6,470 nt of DNA, from positions 1-6,470 of the forward strand of contig CASEKZ010000080.1 of assembly GCA_949288625.1 (NCBI GenBank), in the 5' to 3' direction. Under the pieces are notes generated by a model. It saw only the letters and a program-made list of their open reading frames with translations, had not been told where the DNA came from and did no database searches. This stretch comes from an uncultured bacterium. GTDB lineage: Bacteria; Bacillota_I; Bacilli_A; RF39; UBA660. Both the position numbers and the translations under genes were made by a program. Positions 1-5,696 of the stretch are shown piece by piece; the first letter of the stretch is position 1, and the number at the start of each line of letters is the position of its first letter.

Positions 1-7
1 AAAAAAC

Positions 8-941
8 ATGTTAAAAGAAGGTTATAAAATAATACCAATGATTTATGATAAAGTGTTTAAAGGGGGTATTAACAAGTAAAGAAGCAAGGGGATATTTAGT
101 AAGTTTAATAAGTAATATAACGGGAATAAAAAAAGAAGATATAAAAGATAACTTGGTGTTTAAAAATAATGAACAAAACATAACGGGAATAAGTGATAAG
201 AAAAAGATAACGGACATGGTTATAGACATTAAGGATTTCATAATAAACTTAGAGATGAATAAAGAATATTATGAAGGATTAATAAATAGAAATCATGCAT
301 ACATATCAAAAATAAGAGAATCATTAGTACTTGAAGGGGAAAGTTATGATGATACGCCGAAGATAATCCAGATAAACTTTGATGATTTTAATTATTATAG
401 ACCTGATAAAAGAGTGGTAATAAAATTCGAGATGATGGATAAAACAGGATTAAAAGAAGGAGTGGATGTAGAAAGTTATCATGTAATATTGCCAAACGCA
501 AAAGAAAAGTATTATAATGAAGGTAACAAAGAAGAATTGATAAAAGAGTTGGTGATAATGATGGCAGAAAAAAACGAAGAATTAGAGAAATTAATAAAGA
601 ACAACATGGAATTAAGAAAAGTAGGAGAAAAAATAGTAGAGATAAGTAATGATGAGATATTACAAGGATGGTATGATGAAGAAGAACATCAAAGAAGGGT
701 AAGAAATTCACTGGTTGCAAGTGCAATAAAAGAAGGATGGAACGAGGGACATGCCGAAGGTAAGAAAGAAGGAAAGTTAGAAGGGAAGTTAGAAGGAAAG
801 ATAGAAGGGAAGAAAGAAGGGGCTTTAAATAAACAAAAAGAAATAGCACATAACATGCTAAATAAGAACATGGATATAAAAACAATTAGTGAAATAACCG
901 GTTTATCTCTTAATGAAATAAAAAAACTAAGATCAGAATAA
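8..941 (+). CDS. Rpn-family PD-(D/E)XK nuclease/transposase-like protein, frameshifted near its 5' end
   Basis: The product resembles the Rpn/PDDEXK_2 family of recombination-promoting nucleases and transposase-like proteins, which act on DNA. The uninterrupted frame is 45-941 (298 codons). Counting from 45, D57 and E70-x-N72 fit the family's D...E-x-(Q/N) nuclease core, followed by an EMNKEYY segment typical of the family. Residues 173-200 look like a charged helix, residues 230-259 are EGxx repeats, and residues 276-296 (MDIKTISEITGLSLNEIKKL) are the usual small C-terminal motif. The frame from 8 encodes IIPMIYDKVFK, which reads as the conserved beginning of the same protein, but it stops after 24 codons at 77-79. 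Dropping one G from the run at 62-66 joins the two frames into about 310 residues. The ATG at 45 has no ribosome binding site, so it is probably not a true start. The real start is 8 or lies left of the window. The break could be a pseudogene, phase variation or an assembly error. Family call is confident; functional status is not. Confidence 0.8.
62..66 (+). other. G5 run at the frameshift point
   Basis: Five consecutive G residues lie exactly where the reading frame of the Rpn-family gene changes. Upstream the frame beginning at 8 reads DKVFK. Downstream the frame of 45 reads VLTSKEARGYL. Removing one G gives a continuous KVFKGVLTSKE. Homopolymer runs are common sites of single-base indels, both in cells and in sequencing, so the run is the most economical place for the change. 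Confidence 0.7.
732..821 (+). repeat. 12-base tandem repeat encoding EGxx units
   Basis: Eight successive four-residue units starting with Glu-Gly are encoded here (EGWN, EGHA, EGKK, EGKL, EGKL, EGKI, EGKK, EG). From 768 to 821 the DNA itself repeats closely in 12-base units of the form GAAGG(A/G)AAG plus TTA, ATA or AAA. Such charged EG-rich linkers are common before the C-terminal motif in this protein family, and copy number can change by slippage without altering frame. Confidence 0.8.
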
Positions 942-960
942 AAACTGGTCTTTTCTTTTG
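929..960 (+). terminator. Intrinsic terminator after the Rpn-family gene
   Basis: AAGATCAG (929-936) pairs with CTGGTCTT (945-952) across an 8-base A-rich loop, including one T-G wobble. A T-rich tract (951-959, interrupted by one C) follows. The left arm overlaps the last sense codons and the stop at 939-941 lies in the loop. The hairpin separates this gene from the following operon. Confidence 0.7.
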
Positions 961-968
961 AAAAATAC

Positions 969-979
969 TATAATATAAT
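969..979 (+). promoter_or_regulatory. Probable -10 region for the phosphatase operon
   Basis: Two overlapping perfect TATAAT hexamers (969-974 and 974-979) lie just after the terminator and 27-37 bases before the chosen start at 1006. No good -35 sits at the right distance; the best candidates (945-956) overlap the terminator right arm and T-tract. The position makes a promoter likely, but in DNA this AT-rich TATAAT alone is weak evidence. Confidence 0.45.
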
Positions 980-992
980 TAAGAAAAGCATT

Positions 993-997
993 AAGGA
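993..997 (+). promoter_or_regulatory. Ribosome binding site that sets the phosphatase start
   Basis: AAGGA at 993-997 overlaps the ATG at 997 and is only two bases from the ATG at 1000, so neither is well placed. It stands 8 bases before the third in-frame ATG at 1006, which is therefore the preferred start. Confidence 0.6.
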
Positions 998-1005
998 TGA
1001 TGAGT

Positions 1006-1557
1006 ATGGTTATATATATGGTAAGGCATGGACAAACAGATTATAATAAGCAAAGAATAATGCAAGGTTTAACGGATGTACCATTAAATGAAACTGGAAT
1101 TAGCCAAGCACTTGATGCTAAGGAAAAATTAAAAAATGTTAATTTTGATACGTGTTTTTCATCACCATTAAAACGAGCTAAGAAAACCGCAGAAATAATT
1201 GTAGATGGTAAGTGTAAAGTAATGGAAGATAATTTGTTATTGGAATGTTCTATGGGAGAGCTTGAGAAAAAACCATATGATTTATATAAAAGTCTTGGGT
1301 ATTGGAATTATGAACTTAATTGTAATGAACATGGTGTTGAAAGTATAAAGGATTTGTTTAAAAGGGCAAAAAAGTTTTTAGATAAAATAAAAAATAACCA
1401 TAGTAATGAAACAATTTTGATTGTAAGCCATGGAGCATTAATAAGAGCATTACATTACGTAATTATTGGTTATGATAGTAATACTGATTTTTTAAAATTT
1501 AACGTAAAAAACGCTGAAGTATACAAATATGAGATAAAGGAGGAAAAAGATGATTAA
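1006..1557 (+). CDS. Histidine phosphatase family protein
   Basis: This is a complete cytoplasmic member of the histidine phosphatase (phosphoglycerate mutase-like) superfamily, 183 residues from the start at 1006. Visible active-site elements are RHGQT at residues 7-11 with the nucleophile H8, the arginine R57 in SSPLKRAKKTA, the acid E80 in LLLECSMGELE, and the second histidine H142 in VSHGALIRAL. These enzymes pass phosphate through phospho-histidine. The size matches the short phosphatases (CobC, GpmB and PhoE-like) rather than cofactor-dependent glycolytic mutases of about 230-250 residues. The substrate cannot be read from sequence. Upstream in-frame ATGs at 997 and 1000 would add three or two residues but clash with the ribosome binding site. 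The 3' end overlaps the CorA-type gene by 8 bases, implying cotranscription and translational coupling. Confidence 0.9.
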   Translation: MVIYMVRHGQTDYNKQRIMQGLTDVPLNETGISQALDAKEKLKNVNFDTCFSSPLKRAKKTAEIIVDGKCKVMEDNLLLECSMGELEKKPYDLYKSLGYWNYELNCNEHGVESIKDLFKRAKKFLDKIKNNHSNETILIVSHGALIRALHYVIIGYDSNTDFLKFNVKNAEVYKYEIKEEKDD

Positions 1558-2488
1558 TATTTATGAAACCATTAATGGTAATTTAAAAAAAATAGAAAAC
1601 ATAAAAAAAGAGTGCTGGATAGATCTTATTAATCCTAGCTTGGAAGAAATAAAAGAAATATCTAATAAAACAAATACTGATTTAGATTTATTAACAAAGT
1701 TATTAGATGATGAGGAATTGCCTCGTATTGAAATTGGTGAAAACGCAACTTTAATAGTTGTTGACACTCCATATGTAACTGATACTAATTATAAACATAA
1801 ATATAATACTGATCCCTTGGGGTTAATAATAAATAATGATGGTTATTTTATAACTATATCACCTAAGAAACAAACTTTATTTGAGGATTTTAAAAATAAT
1901 AAAGTAAGAAATTTTAGTATAAAGAAAAGAACTAAGTTTGTTATTCAGATACTTCTAAAGACCGCAAGTTATTATCAAAAAGAACTAAAAGCAATTAATG
2001 AATACATAAATGAGAAGGAAAAAACACTTCATAAATCTACTAATAATAAAAAATTGGTAGAACTTTTGAACGTAGAAAAAACACTTGTTTATTTTTCTAC
2101 TTCTTTAAAAGCTAATGATGTTGTACTTGAAAAATTAGCTAAAGGAAGTGTTTTGACAATGTATGAAGATGATACTGATTTGTTGGAAGACGCGATGATT
2201 GAAAATAAGCAAGCGATAGAAATGGCTAATATTTATAGGGAAATATTAACTAGCATGACGGATACTTACGCAACTATTATTTCTAATAATTTAAACGATG
2301 TAATGAAGTTTTTGGCAGGAATTACGATTGTGTTTTCAATACCAACCATGGTAGCATCATTTATTGGTATGAACGTTCCTTTAGGAAAAATTGGTTCTTC
2401 TAATCTTAGTTTCATTTTAATAATAATTTTTTCATTTATCTTATCAATTATTATTGCAATTATATTAAAAAGAAAAAATATGTTATAA
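1550..2488 (+). CDS. corA: CorA family divalent metal (magnesium/cobalt) transporter
   Basis: The 312-residue product is a CorA-family inner-membrane channel for Mg2+ and related divalent ions, which works as a pentamer in known members. An N-terminal cytoplasmic domain (about 1-245) ends in long charged helices. Two membrane segments follow at about 254-272 and 286-307. The signature GMN sits at 273-275, directly after the first segment where the ion filter lies, and the basic tail KRKN closes the protein on the cytoplasmic side. Length is normal for the family. A strong AAAGGAGG at 1536-1543, six bases before the ATG, lies inside the phosphatase gene, and the two genes overlap by 8 bases, so they are probably translated together. 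Which metal is carried cannot be judged from sequence. Confidence 0.93.
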   Translation: MINIYETINGNLKKIENIKKECWIDLINPSLEEIKEISNKTNTDLDLLTKLLDDEELPRIEIGENATLIVVDTPYVTDTNYKHKYNTDPLGLIINNDGYFITISPKKQTLFEDFKNNKVRNFSIKKRTKFVIQILLKTASYYQKELKAINEYINEKEKTLHKSTNNKKLVELLNVEKTLVYFSTSLKANDVVLEKLAKGSVLTMYEDDTDLLEDAMIENKQAIEMANIYREILTSMTDTYATIISNNLNDVMKFLAGITIVFSIPTMVASFIGMNVPLGKIGSSNLSFILIIIFSFILSIIIAIILKRKNML

Positions 2489-2489
2489 T
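2481..2489 (+). promoter_or_regulatory. Possible extended -10 promoter for the AI-2E family gene
   Basis: TGTTATAAT matches an extended -10 element (TG, one base, TATAAT) and covers the last codons and stop of the corA gene. Initiation would fall near 2496, giving a leader of about 20 bases. No convincing -35 is seen at 17 bases. It may be a secondary promoter in addition to read-through from upstream. Confidence 0.35.
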
Positions 2490-2516
2490 AAAAATAGAGA
2501 GTAGGTTATAAATGAT

Positions 2517-3641
2517 ATGACAAATAAAACAAAAAGACAAATAATGGAGATAATTGTTTTTGCAGGAATAGTTTTATGGGTGGTGTTTAATTACCGCTTG
2601 TTTATTGATTTTGTATGGTTTTCATTTAATTTAATAATGCCTTTAATAGTTGGGCTTGCAATAGCTTTTATAATAAACGTACCTATGAAACAAATAGAAA
2701 GAAAGATATTTAAAATAGAAAAAAGAAAGCACAAAAAAATAATAAGGATAATTTCTTTAATTATTTCATTGGTTTTAATTTTTGGAATAATTGGTTTGAT
2801 ATTGTTTTTAATAATACCAGAGTTAGTTCAAGCAGTAGTAACAATTAGTAATTCCATACCTAAGAATTTTAACTGGATAAATGAATTATTAGCAAAACTA
2901 GAAGAATTATATCCACAACTAGAAGAGCACATAGGAAAAATTGATGTAAAAAGCATTGTTAATACTTCCGTTTCTCAAGCAGGAAACGTTGTGTCGGTAA
3001 TAATTGGATTCTTAAGTGGTATGATATCTAGAGTAGTTATTTTCTTTATTGGTTTTATATTATCTATATACATATTGCTAGATAAGGAAAAACTAGTTCG
3101 TCAAGTAAAAAAACTCATAAAAGCATTTTTTAATGATAAGATATGTTTAAACATTATTAAGATAGTAAAGTTAAGTAATACTACTTTTACTAATTTTATA
3201 ACTGGTCAGTGTTTAGATGCTTGTTTAATTGGTTTTTTACTTTTTGTAATACTTAGTATATTAAAATTACCTTATGCTTTAATTTTAGGAGTATTGTTCG
3301 CGATAACGGCACTTATTCCTTACATTGGTGCTTTTATTACTCTTTTAATAGGCGTTATTTTAATAGGTGTTTCTAATCCTATGGGAGCCGTGTGGTACAT
3401 AATTATCTTTTTTGCACTTCAGCAGTTTGATGATAATATTACCCATCCAAAAATAGTTGGAAAATCAGTTGGGTTACCAGCTTTGTGGGCGTTACTTGCG
3501 GTGTTAATAGGTGGTAGTATATTTGGTCTTATAGGTATTATAATAAGCATACCTGTTTCATCTATTTTGTATACTTTGCTAAGAGATTATGTAAATTATA
3601 GGGTTAGTAAAAAAAATGCTATAGTAGTTGACAATAAATAA
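2517..3641 (+). CDS. AI-2E family transporter (PF01594-type membrane protein)
   Basis: The 374-residue product is a polytopic membrane protein of the AI-2E transporter family (formerly UPF0118). Hydrophobic segments are visible at about 11-28, 34-55, 76-102, 157-188, 232-250, 252-283, 287-303 and 321-355, agreeing with the family's usual eight. A hydrophilic region at 104-156 lies between the third and fourth segments. Family hallmarks include the ALIPYIGAFI segment (265-274), the QQFDDNITHPKIVG segment (302-315) and the nearby GLPALWALLAVLIGG stretch. Members have been linked to autoinducer-2 export and, in other cases, to sodium/proton exchange, so the substrate is open. An in-frame stop at 2502-2504 excludes a longer start. 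The binding site is weak (AGG at 2503-2505). It follows corA by 28 bases and is probably in the same transcript. Confidence 0.9.
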   Translation: MTNKTKRQIMEIIVFAGIVLWVVFNYRLFIDFVWFSFNLIMPLIVGLAIAFIINVPMKQIERKIFKIEKRKHKKIIRIISLIISLVLIFGIIGLILFLIIPELVQAVVTISNSIPKNFNWINELLAKLEELYPQLEEHIGKIDVKSIVNTSVSQAGNVVSVIIGFLSGMISRVVIFFIGFILSIYILLDKEKLVRQVKKLIKAFFNDKICLNIIKIVKLSNTTFTNFITGQCLDACLIGFLLFVILSILKLPYALILGVLFAITALIPYIGAFITLLIGVILIGVSNPMGAVWYIIIFFALQQFDDNITHPKIVGKSVGLPALWALLAVLIGGSIFGLIGIIISIPVSSILYTLLRDYVNYRVSKKNAIVVDNK

Positions 3642-3656
3642 ATTATTTATTATACT
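3628..3656 (+). promoter_or_regulatory. Consensus sigma-A type promoter of the perR operon
   Basis: A perfect -35 TTGACA (3628-3633) and a -10 TATACT (3651-3656) are separated by exactly 17 bases. The predicted start of transcription is near 3663, about 26 bases before the perR ATG. The -35 lies inside the final codons of the AI-2E family gene. It is the best promoter in the window. Confidence 0.85.
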
Positions 3657-3679
3657 TAAATAGTAATTATTACTATTTA
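3657..3679. promoter_or_regulatory. Palindromic operator, probable Per box
   Basis: TAAATAGTAAT (3657-3667) and ATTACTATTTA (3669-3679) are perfect inverted repeats around one central T at 3668. The inner 7-1-7 core (3661-3675) agrees with the Bacillus Per-box consensus TTATAATnATTATAA at 10 of 14 defined positions. The site begins right after the -10 and covers the predicted transcription start, so a bound repressor would block the promoter. The PerR-type protein encoded immediately downstream is the natural ligand; this binding is inferred. Confidence 0.75.
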
Positions 3680-3688
3680 GGAGATGAA

Positions 3689-4072
3689 ATGAGATTTTCA
3701 AAGCAAAGACAAGCTGTACTAGATACTGTTATATTAGCAGATAAGCATTTAACAGCAGATGAAATACATAAAATAGTTAAACATAAAATTTCAAACATTA
3801 GTTTAGGTACCGTGTACAGAAACTTAAATGAGTTAGTAAGCATAGGAAAAATAAAAAGAATAATTTTAAAAAATGGTAATGATAAATTTGATAAAACGAC
3901 TTCTAACCATAATCATTTATATTGTGAGATGTGTGGTAAATTAATTGATGTTACGTATAAAATTAATGATGCTGACATACGAAAAATAGAAACTGAAACT
4001 GGTTTTAAAATTACAGATTGTAATTTTAATATAAAAGGAATATGTACTGATTGTAGAAAGGAAAGAAATTGA
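3689..4072 (+). CDS. perR: PerR-type peroxide-sensing repressor (Fur family)
   Basis: The 127-residue product is a Fur-family metal-dependent repressor. An N-terminal winged helix spans about 1-65, with LGTVYRNLNEL (39-49) as the recognition helix, and a C-terminal dimer/metal domain follows. H20, D68, H74, H76 and D87 line up with the regulatory metal ligands H37, D85, H91, H93 and D104 of Bacillus subtilis PerR. The aspartate at the last position favours PerR over iron-sensing Fur. C79, C82, C119 and C122 form the structural zinc site. PerR proteins sense peroxide by iron-catalysed oxidation of ligand histidines. The N-terminus is about 18 residues shorter than in Bacillus, and no upstream in-frame start exists. 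AGGAG at 3679-3683 precedes the ATG by five bases. The gene is one base from rubrerythrin, a common PerR target, and probably represses its own operon through the palindrome. Confidence 0.9.
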   Translation: MRFSKQRQAVLDTVILADKHLTADEIHKIVKHKISNISLGTVYRNLNELVSIGKIKRIILKNGNDKFDKTTSNHNHLYCEMCGKLIDVTYKINDADIRKIETETGFKITDCNFNIKGICTDCRKERN

Positions 4073-4073
4073 T

Positions 4074-4613
4074 ATGGAATTAAAAGGATCAAAAACCGAA
4101 GCAAATTTAATGACTGCTTTTGCAGGTGAAAGTCAAGCTAGAAATAAGTACACTTATTTTGCTAGCAAAGCAAAAAAAGAGGGTTATGAACAAATAGCAG
4201 CTATTTTTGAAGAAACTGCTAATAACGAAAAGGAACATGCTAAGATTTGGTTTAAATTGCTTAATGGTGGTGAAATCGGAACAACAACTGAAAACTTAAA
4301 GGCTGCTGCAGAAGGTGAAAACTACGAGTGGACCGATATGTATGCTGGTTTTGCAAAAGAAGCAAGGGAAGAAGGATTTGACAAAATAGCATATCTTTTT
4401 GAAGAAGTTGCAAAGATTGAAAAAAATCATGAGGAAAGATACATGAAACTACTAGGTAACGTTAACGATGACTTAGTATTTAAAAAGGGCGAAGAAATAG
4501 TATGGATTTGCCGTAATTGCGGATATGTATATGTTGGAAAAGAAGCTCCTAAAGTATGTCCAGTATGTTCTCATCCACAAAGCTATTTTGAAAAAAGAGC
4601 TCAAAACTATTAA
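4074..4613 (+). CDS. rbr: Rubrerythrin, peroxide-reducing diiron protein
   Basis: The 179-residue product is a full-length classical rubrerythrin, a cytoplasmic NAD(P)H-linked peroxidase protecting anaerobes from hydrogen peroxide. The N-terminal ferritin-like four-helix domain (about 1-130) shows diiron ligands E19, E52 with H55, E82 with E85, and E116 with H119, fitting the Desulfovibrio pattern. The C-terminal rubredoxin-like domain carries the Fe(Cys)4 site at C146-x-x-C149 and C162-x-x-C165. All key residues are present. It starts one base after the perR stop, with AAAGGAAAG (4057-4065) inside perR as the ribosome binding site, so the two are cotranscribed and probably coupled. The terminator at 4612-4638 ends the unit. 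Peroxide is expected to induce expression through release of PerR. Confidence 0.95.
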   Translation: MELKGSKTEANLMTAFAGESQARNKYTYFASKAKKEGYEQIAAIFEETANNEKEHAKIWFKLLNGGEIGTTTENLKAAAEGENYEWTDMYAGFAKEAREEGFDKIAYLFEEVAKIEKNHEERYMKLLGNVNDDLVFKKGEEIVWICRNCGYVYVGKEAPKVCPVCSHPQSYFEKRAQNY

Positions 4614-4638
4614 AAGATCTATAAAAAGGTCTTTTTTT
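4612..4638 (+). terminator. Intrinsic terminator after rubrerythrin
   Basis: AAAAGATC (4612-4619) pairs with GGTCTTTT (4628-4635) over an 8-base loop TATAAAAA, with one T-G wobble, and the T run continues to 4638. The left arm starts inside the rubrerythrin stop codon. The stem is A-T rich, so termination may be incomplete. Confidence 0.8.
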
Positions 4639-4652
4639 AATAAAGGAAAATT

Positions 4653-5327
4653 ATGAAGACGAAAAAGTTAGATATAATATATGAAGATAAAAGTATTATA
4701 GTTGTTAATAAACCTTCTGGTTTATTAACGATATCGACGACTAAAGAAAAAGAAAAAACCTTGTTTCATGAAGTATCTAGTTATTTAAAAAAAAGTAATC
4801 CCAAAGCTAAGGTATTTATAATTCATAGGCTTGATAAGGATACTTCTGGTATCGTTATGTTTGCTAAAAATAAACAAACTAAGTATTTATATCAAAACAA
4901 CTGGAATAACTTGGTAAAAAAAAGAGGTTATATAGCGGTTGTAAATGGTGTTTTAGAACAAAAAAAAGCAGTGATAATATCATACCTTAAAGAAACTAAG
5001 ACTCTTTTAGTGTATTCAAGCAGTGATAAGAAAAACGGAAAACTTGCTATAACTAATTACTCAGTTATAAAAGAAAATAAGCATTATTCGATGTTATCTA
5101 TTGAAATTAAAACCGGAAGAAAAAACCAAATAAGAGTTCACATGAGTGATATTAAACATCCAATAGTTGGTGATAAAAAGTATGGAAATAAAAAAGGTTA
5201 TACTAAAAGGCTAATGCTTCATGCTAGTAAACTTGTTATAATCAATCCAATAAATAAAAAGAAAATGGAGTTTATAAGTGAAACTCCTAAAATATTTAAT
5301 TTGTTTTTTAAAGAAAGGGGAAAATAA
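4653..5327 (+). CDS. RluA family RNA pseudouridine synthase
   Basis: The 224-residue product converts specific uridines in rRNA or tRNA to pseudouridine. HRLDKDTSG at 58-66 is the family catalytic motif, with D61 the nucleophilic aspartate. Other family segments are the N-terminal YEDKSIIVVNKPSGLL (10-25), RGYIAVVNG (91-99), TGRKNQIRVHM (154-164), HPIVGDKKYG (169-178) and LMLHA (187-191). There is no N-terminal S4 RNA-binding domain and the protein is shorter than RluC/RluD types of about 300 residues. It therefore resembles the compact RluA/TruC-like group, and the target base is unknown. AAAGGA at 4642-4647, five bases before ATG, supports the start. Only 14 bases separate the gene from the preceding T run, and no promoter is seen between. 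One base separates it from the next gene, so it likely heads a three-gene transcript. Confidence 0.9.
   Translation: MKTKKLDIIYEDKSIIVVNKPSGLLTISTTKEKEKTLFHEVSSYLKKSNPKAKVFIIHRLDKDTSGIVMFAKNKQTKYLYQNNWNNLVKKRGYIAVVNGVLEQKKAVIISYLKETKTLLVYSSSDKKNGKLAITNYSVIKENKHYSMLSIEIKTGRKNQIRVHMSDIKHPIVGDKKYGNKKGYTKRLMLHASKLVIINPINKKKMEFISETPKIFNLFFKERGK
5314..5320 (+). promoter_or_regulatory. Ribosome binding site that sets the ArsC/Spx-family start
   Basis: AAAGGGG lies eight bases before the ATG at 5329. It argues against the in-frame GTG at 5278, which would add 17 residues not belonging to the thioredoxin fold and overlap the RluA-family gene by 50 bases. Confidence 0.75.
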
Positions 5328-5328
5328 T

Positions 5329-5682
5329 ATGAATTTATTTATTTGTTATCCAAAATGCTCTACTTGTAAGAAAGCAGAGGATTTTCTTATAAATAATAAC
5401 GTTAAATATGAAAAAAGAGATATAAAATTAAATAATCCAACTAAAGAAGAACTTGATAATTTTGTTAAATTATCAAATAAAGATATTAAAGCTTTTTTTA
5501 ACACGAGTGGTCTTGTTTATAAAGAATTAAACTTAAAGGATAAATTACTTAACATGACGTATGAGGATAAACTAAACATACTTTCTAGTAATGGTATGTT
5601 AGTTAAAAGACCAATAATGGTAACTCGTAATAAAGTATACGTTGGGTTTAATGAAAAAGATTGGAAAGATTTAATAAAATAA
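5329..5682 (+). CDS. ArsC/Spx/YffB family thioredoxin-fold protein
   Basis: The 117-residue product is a complete ArsC-family thioredoxin-fold protein. The first strand MNLFICYP leads into the C10-S-T-C13 redox motif, followed by KKAEDFL and KYEKRDI typical of the fold. FNTSGLVYKEL (57-67), SSNGMLVKRPIMV (86-98) and VGFNEKDW (105-112) complete the family pattern. R94 with P95 matches one substrate arginine of plasmid ArsC, but the other two (R60 and R107 there) have no evident equivalent. The CxxC motif is shared with Spx regulators and other redox members. A redox or Spx-like regulatory role is therefore more likely than arsenate reduction, and no arsenic genes are nearby. It begins one base after the RluA-family stop and is followed 14 bases later by the phosphodiesterase, so it sits mid-operon. 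Family is confident; function is not. Confidence 0.85.
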   Translation: MNLFICYPKCSTCKKAEDFLINNNVKYEKRDIKLNNPTKEELDNFVKLSNKDIKAFFNTSGLVYKELNLKDKLLNMTYEDKLNILSSNGMLVKRPIMVTRNKVYVGFNEKDWKDLIK

Positions 5683-5687
5683 TAACG

Positions 5688-5693
5688 GGTGAT
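5688..5693 (+). promoter_or_regulatory. Ribosome binding site that sets the phosphodiesterase start
   Basis: GGTGAT matches the distal part of the anti-Shine-Dalgarno complement (AGGAGGTGAT) and lies three bases before the ATG at 5697. The in-frame TTG at 5661 would add 12 residues that overlap the previous gene and precede the conserved start of the fold, so 5697 is preferred. Confidence 0.6.
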
Positions 5694-5696
5694 AAA

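Noticed and set aside
56..62. TTTAAAG slippery heptamer next to the frame change, suggesting programmed -1 frameshifting
   Set aside because: The heptamer is phased in the downstream frame, and the join needed is +1 rather than -1. A base indel is simpler.
689..871. Reverse-strand frame with repeated FPSNFPS residues
   Set aside because: The repeats are simply the antisense reading of the EGxx repeat DNA.
388..885. Long reverse-strand open frame opposite the Rpn-family gene
   Set aside because: Its product is a leucine/serine/proline-rich shadow of the lysine- and glutamate-rich forward codons, with no ribosome binding site or family pattern.
4070..4072. Possible Mycoplasma-type code with TGA as tryptophan
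   Set aside because: Reading through this TGA would run perR out of frame across the rubrerythrin start, and family tryptophans use TGG, so TGA is a stop.
5278..5328. GTG start 17 codons upstream for the ArsC/Spx-family protein
   Set aside because: It would overlap the RluA-family gene and precede the natural first strand of the fold. A good ribosome binding site supports 5329.
5661..5696. TTG start 12 codons upstream for the phosphodiesterase
   Set aside because: It lies inside the previous gene and adds residues before the conserved start. GGTGAT before the ATG at 5697 supports the shorter form.
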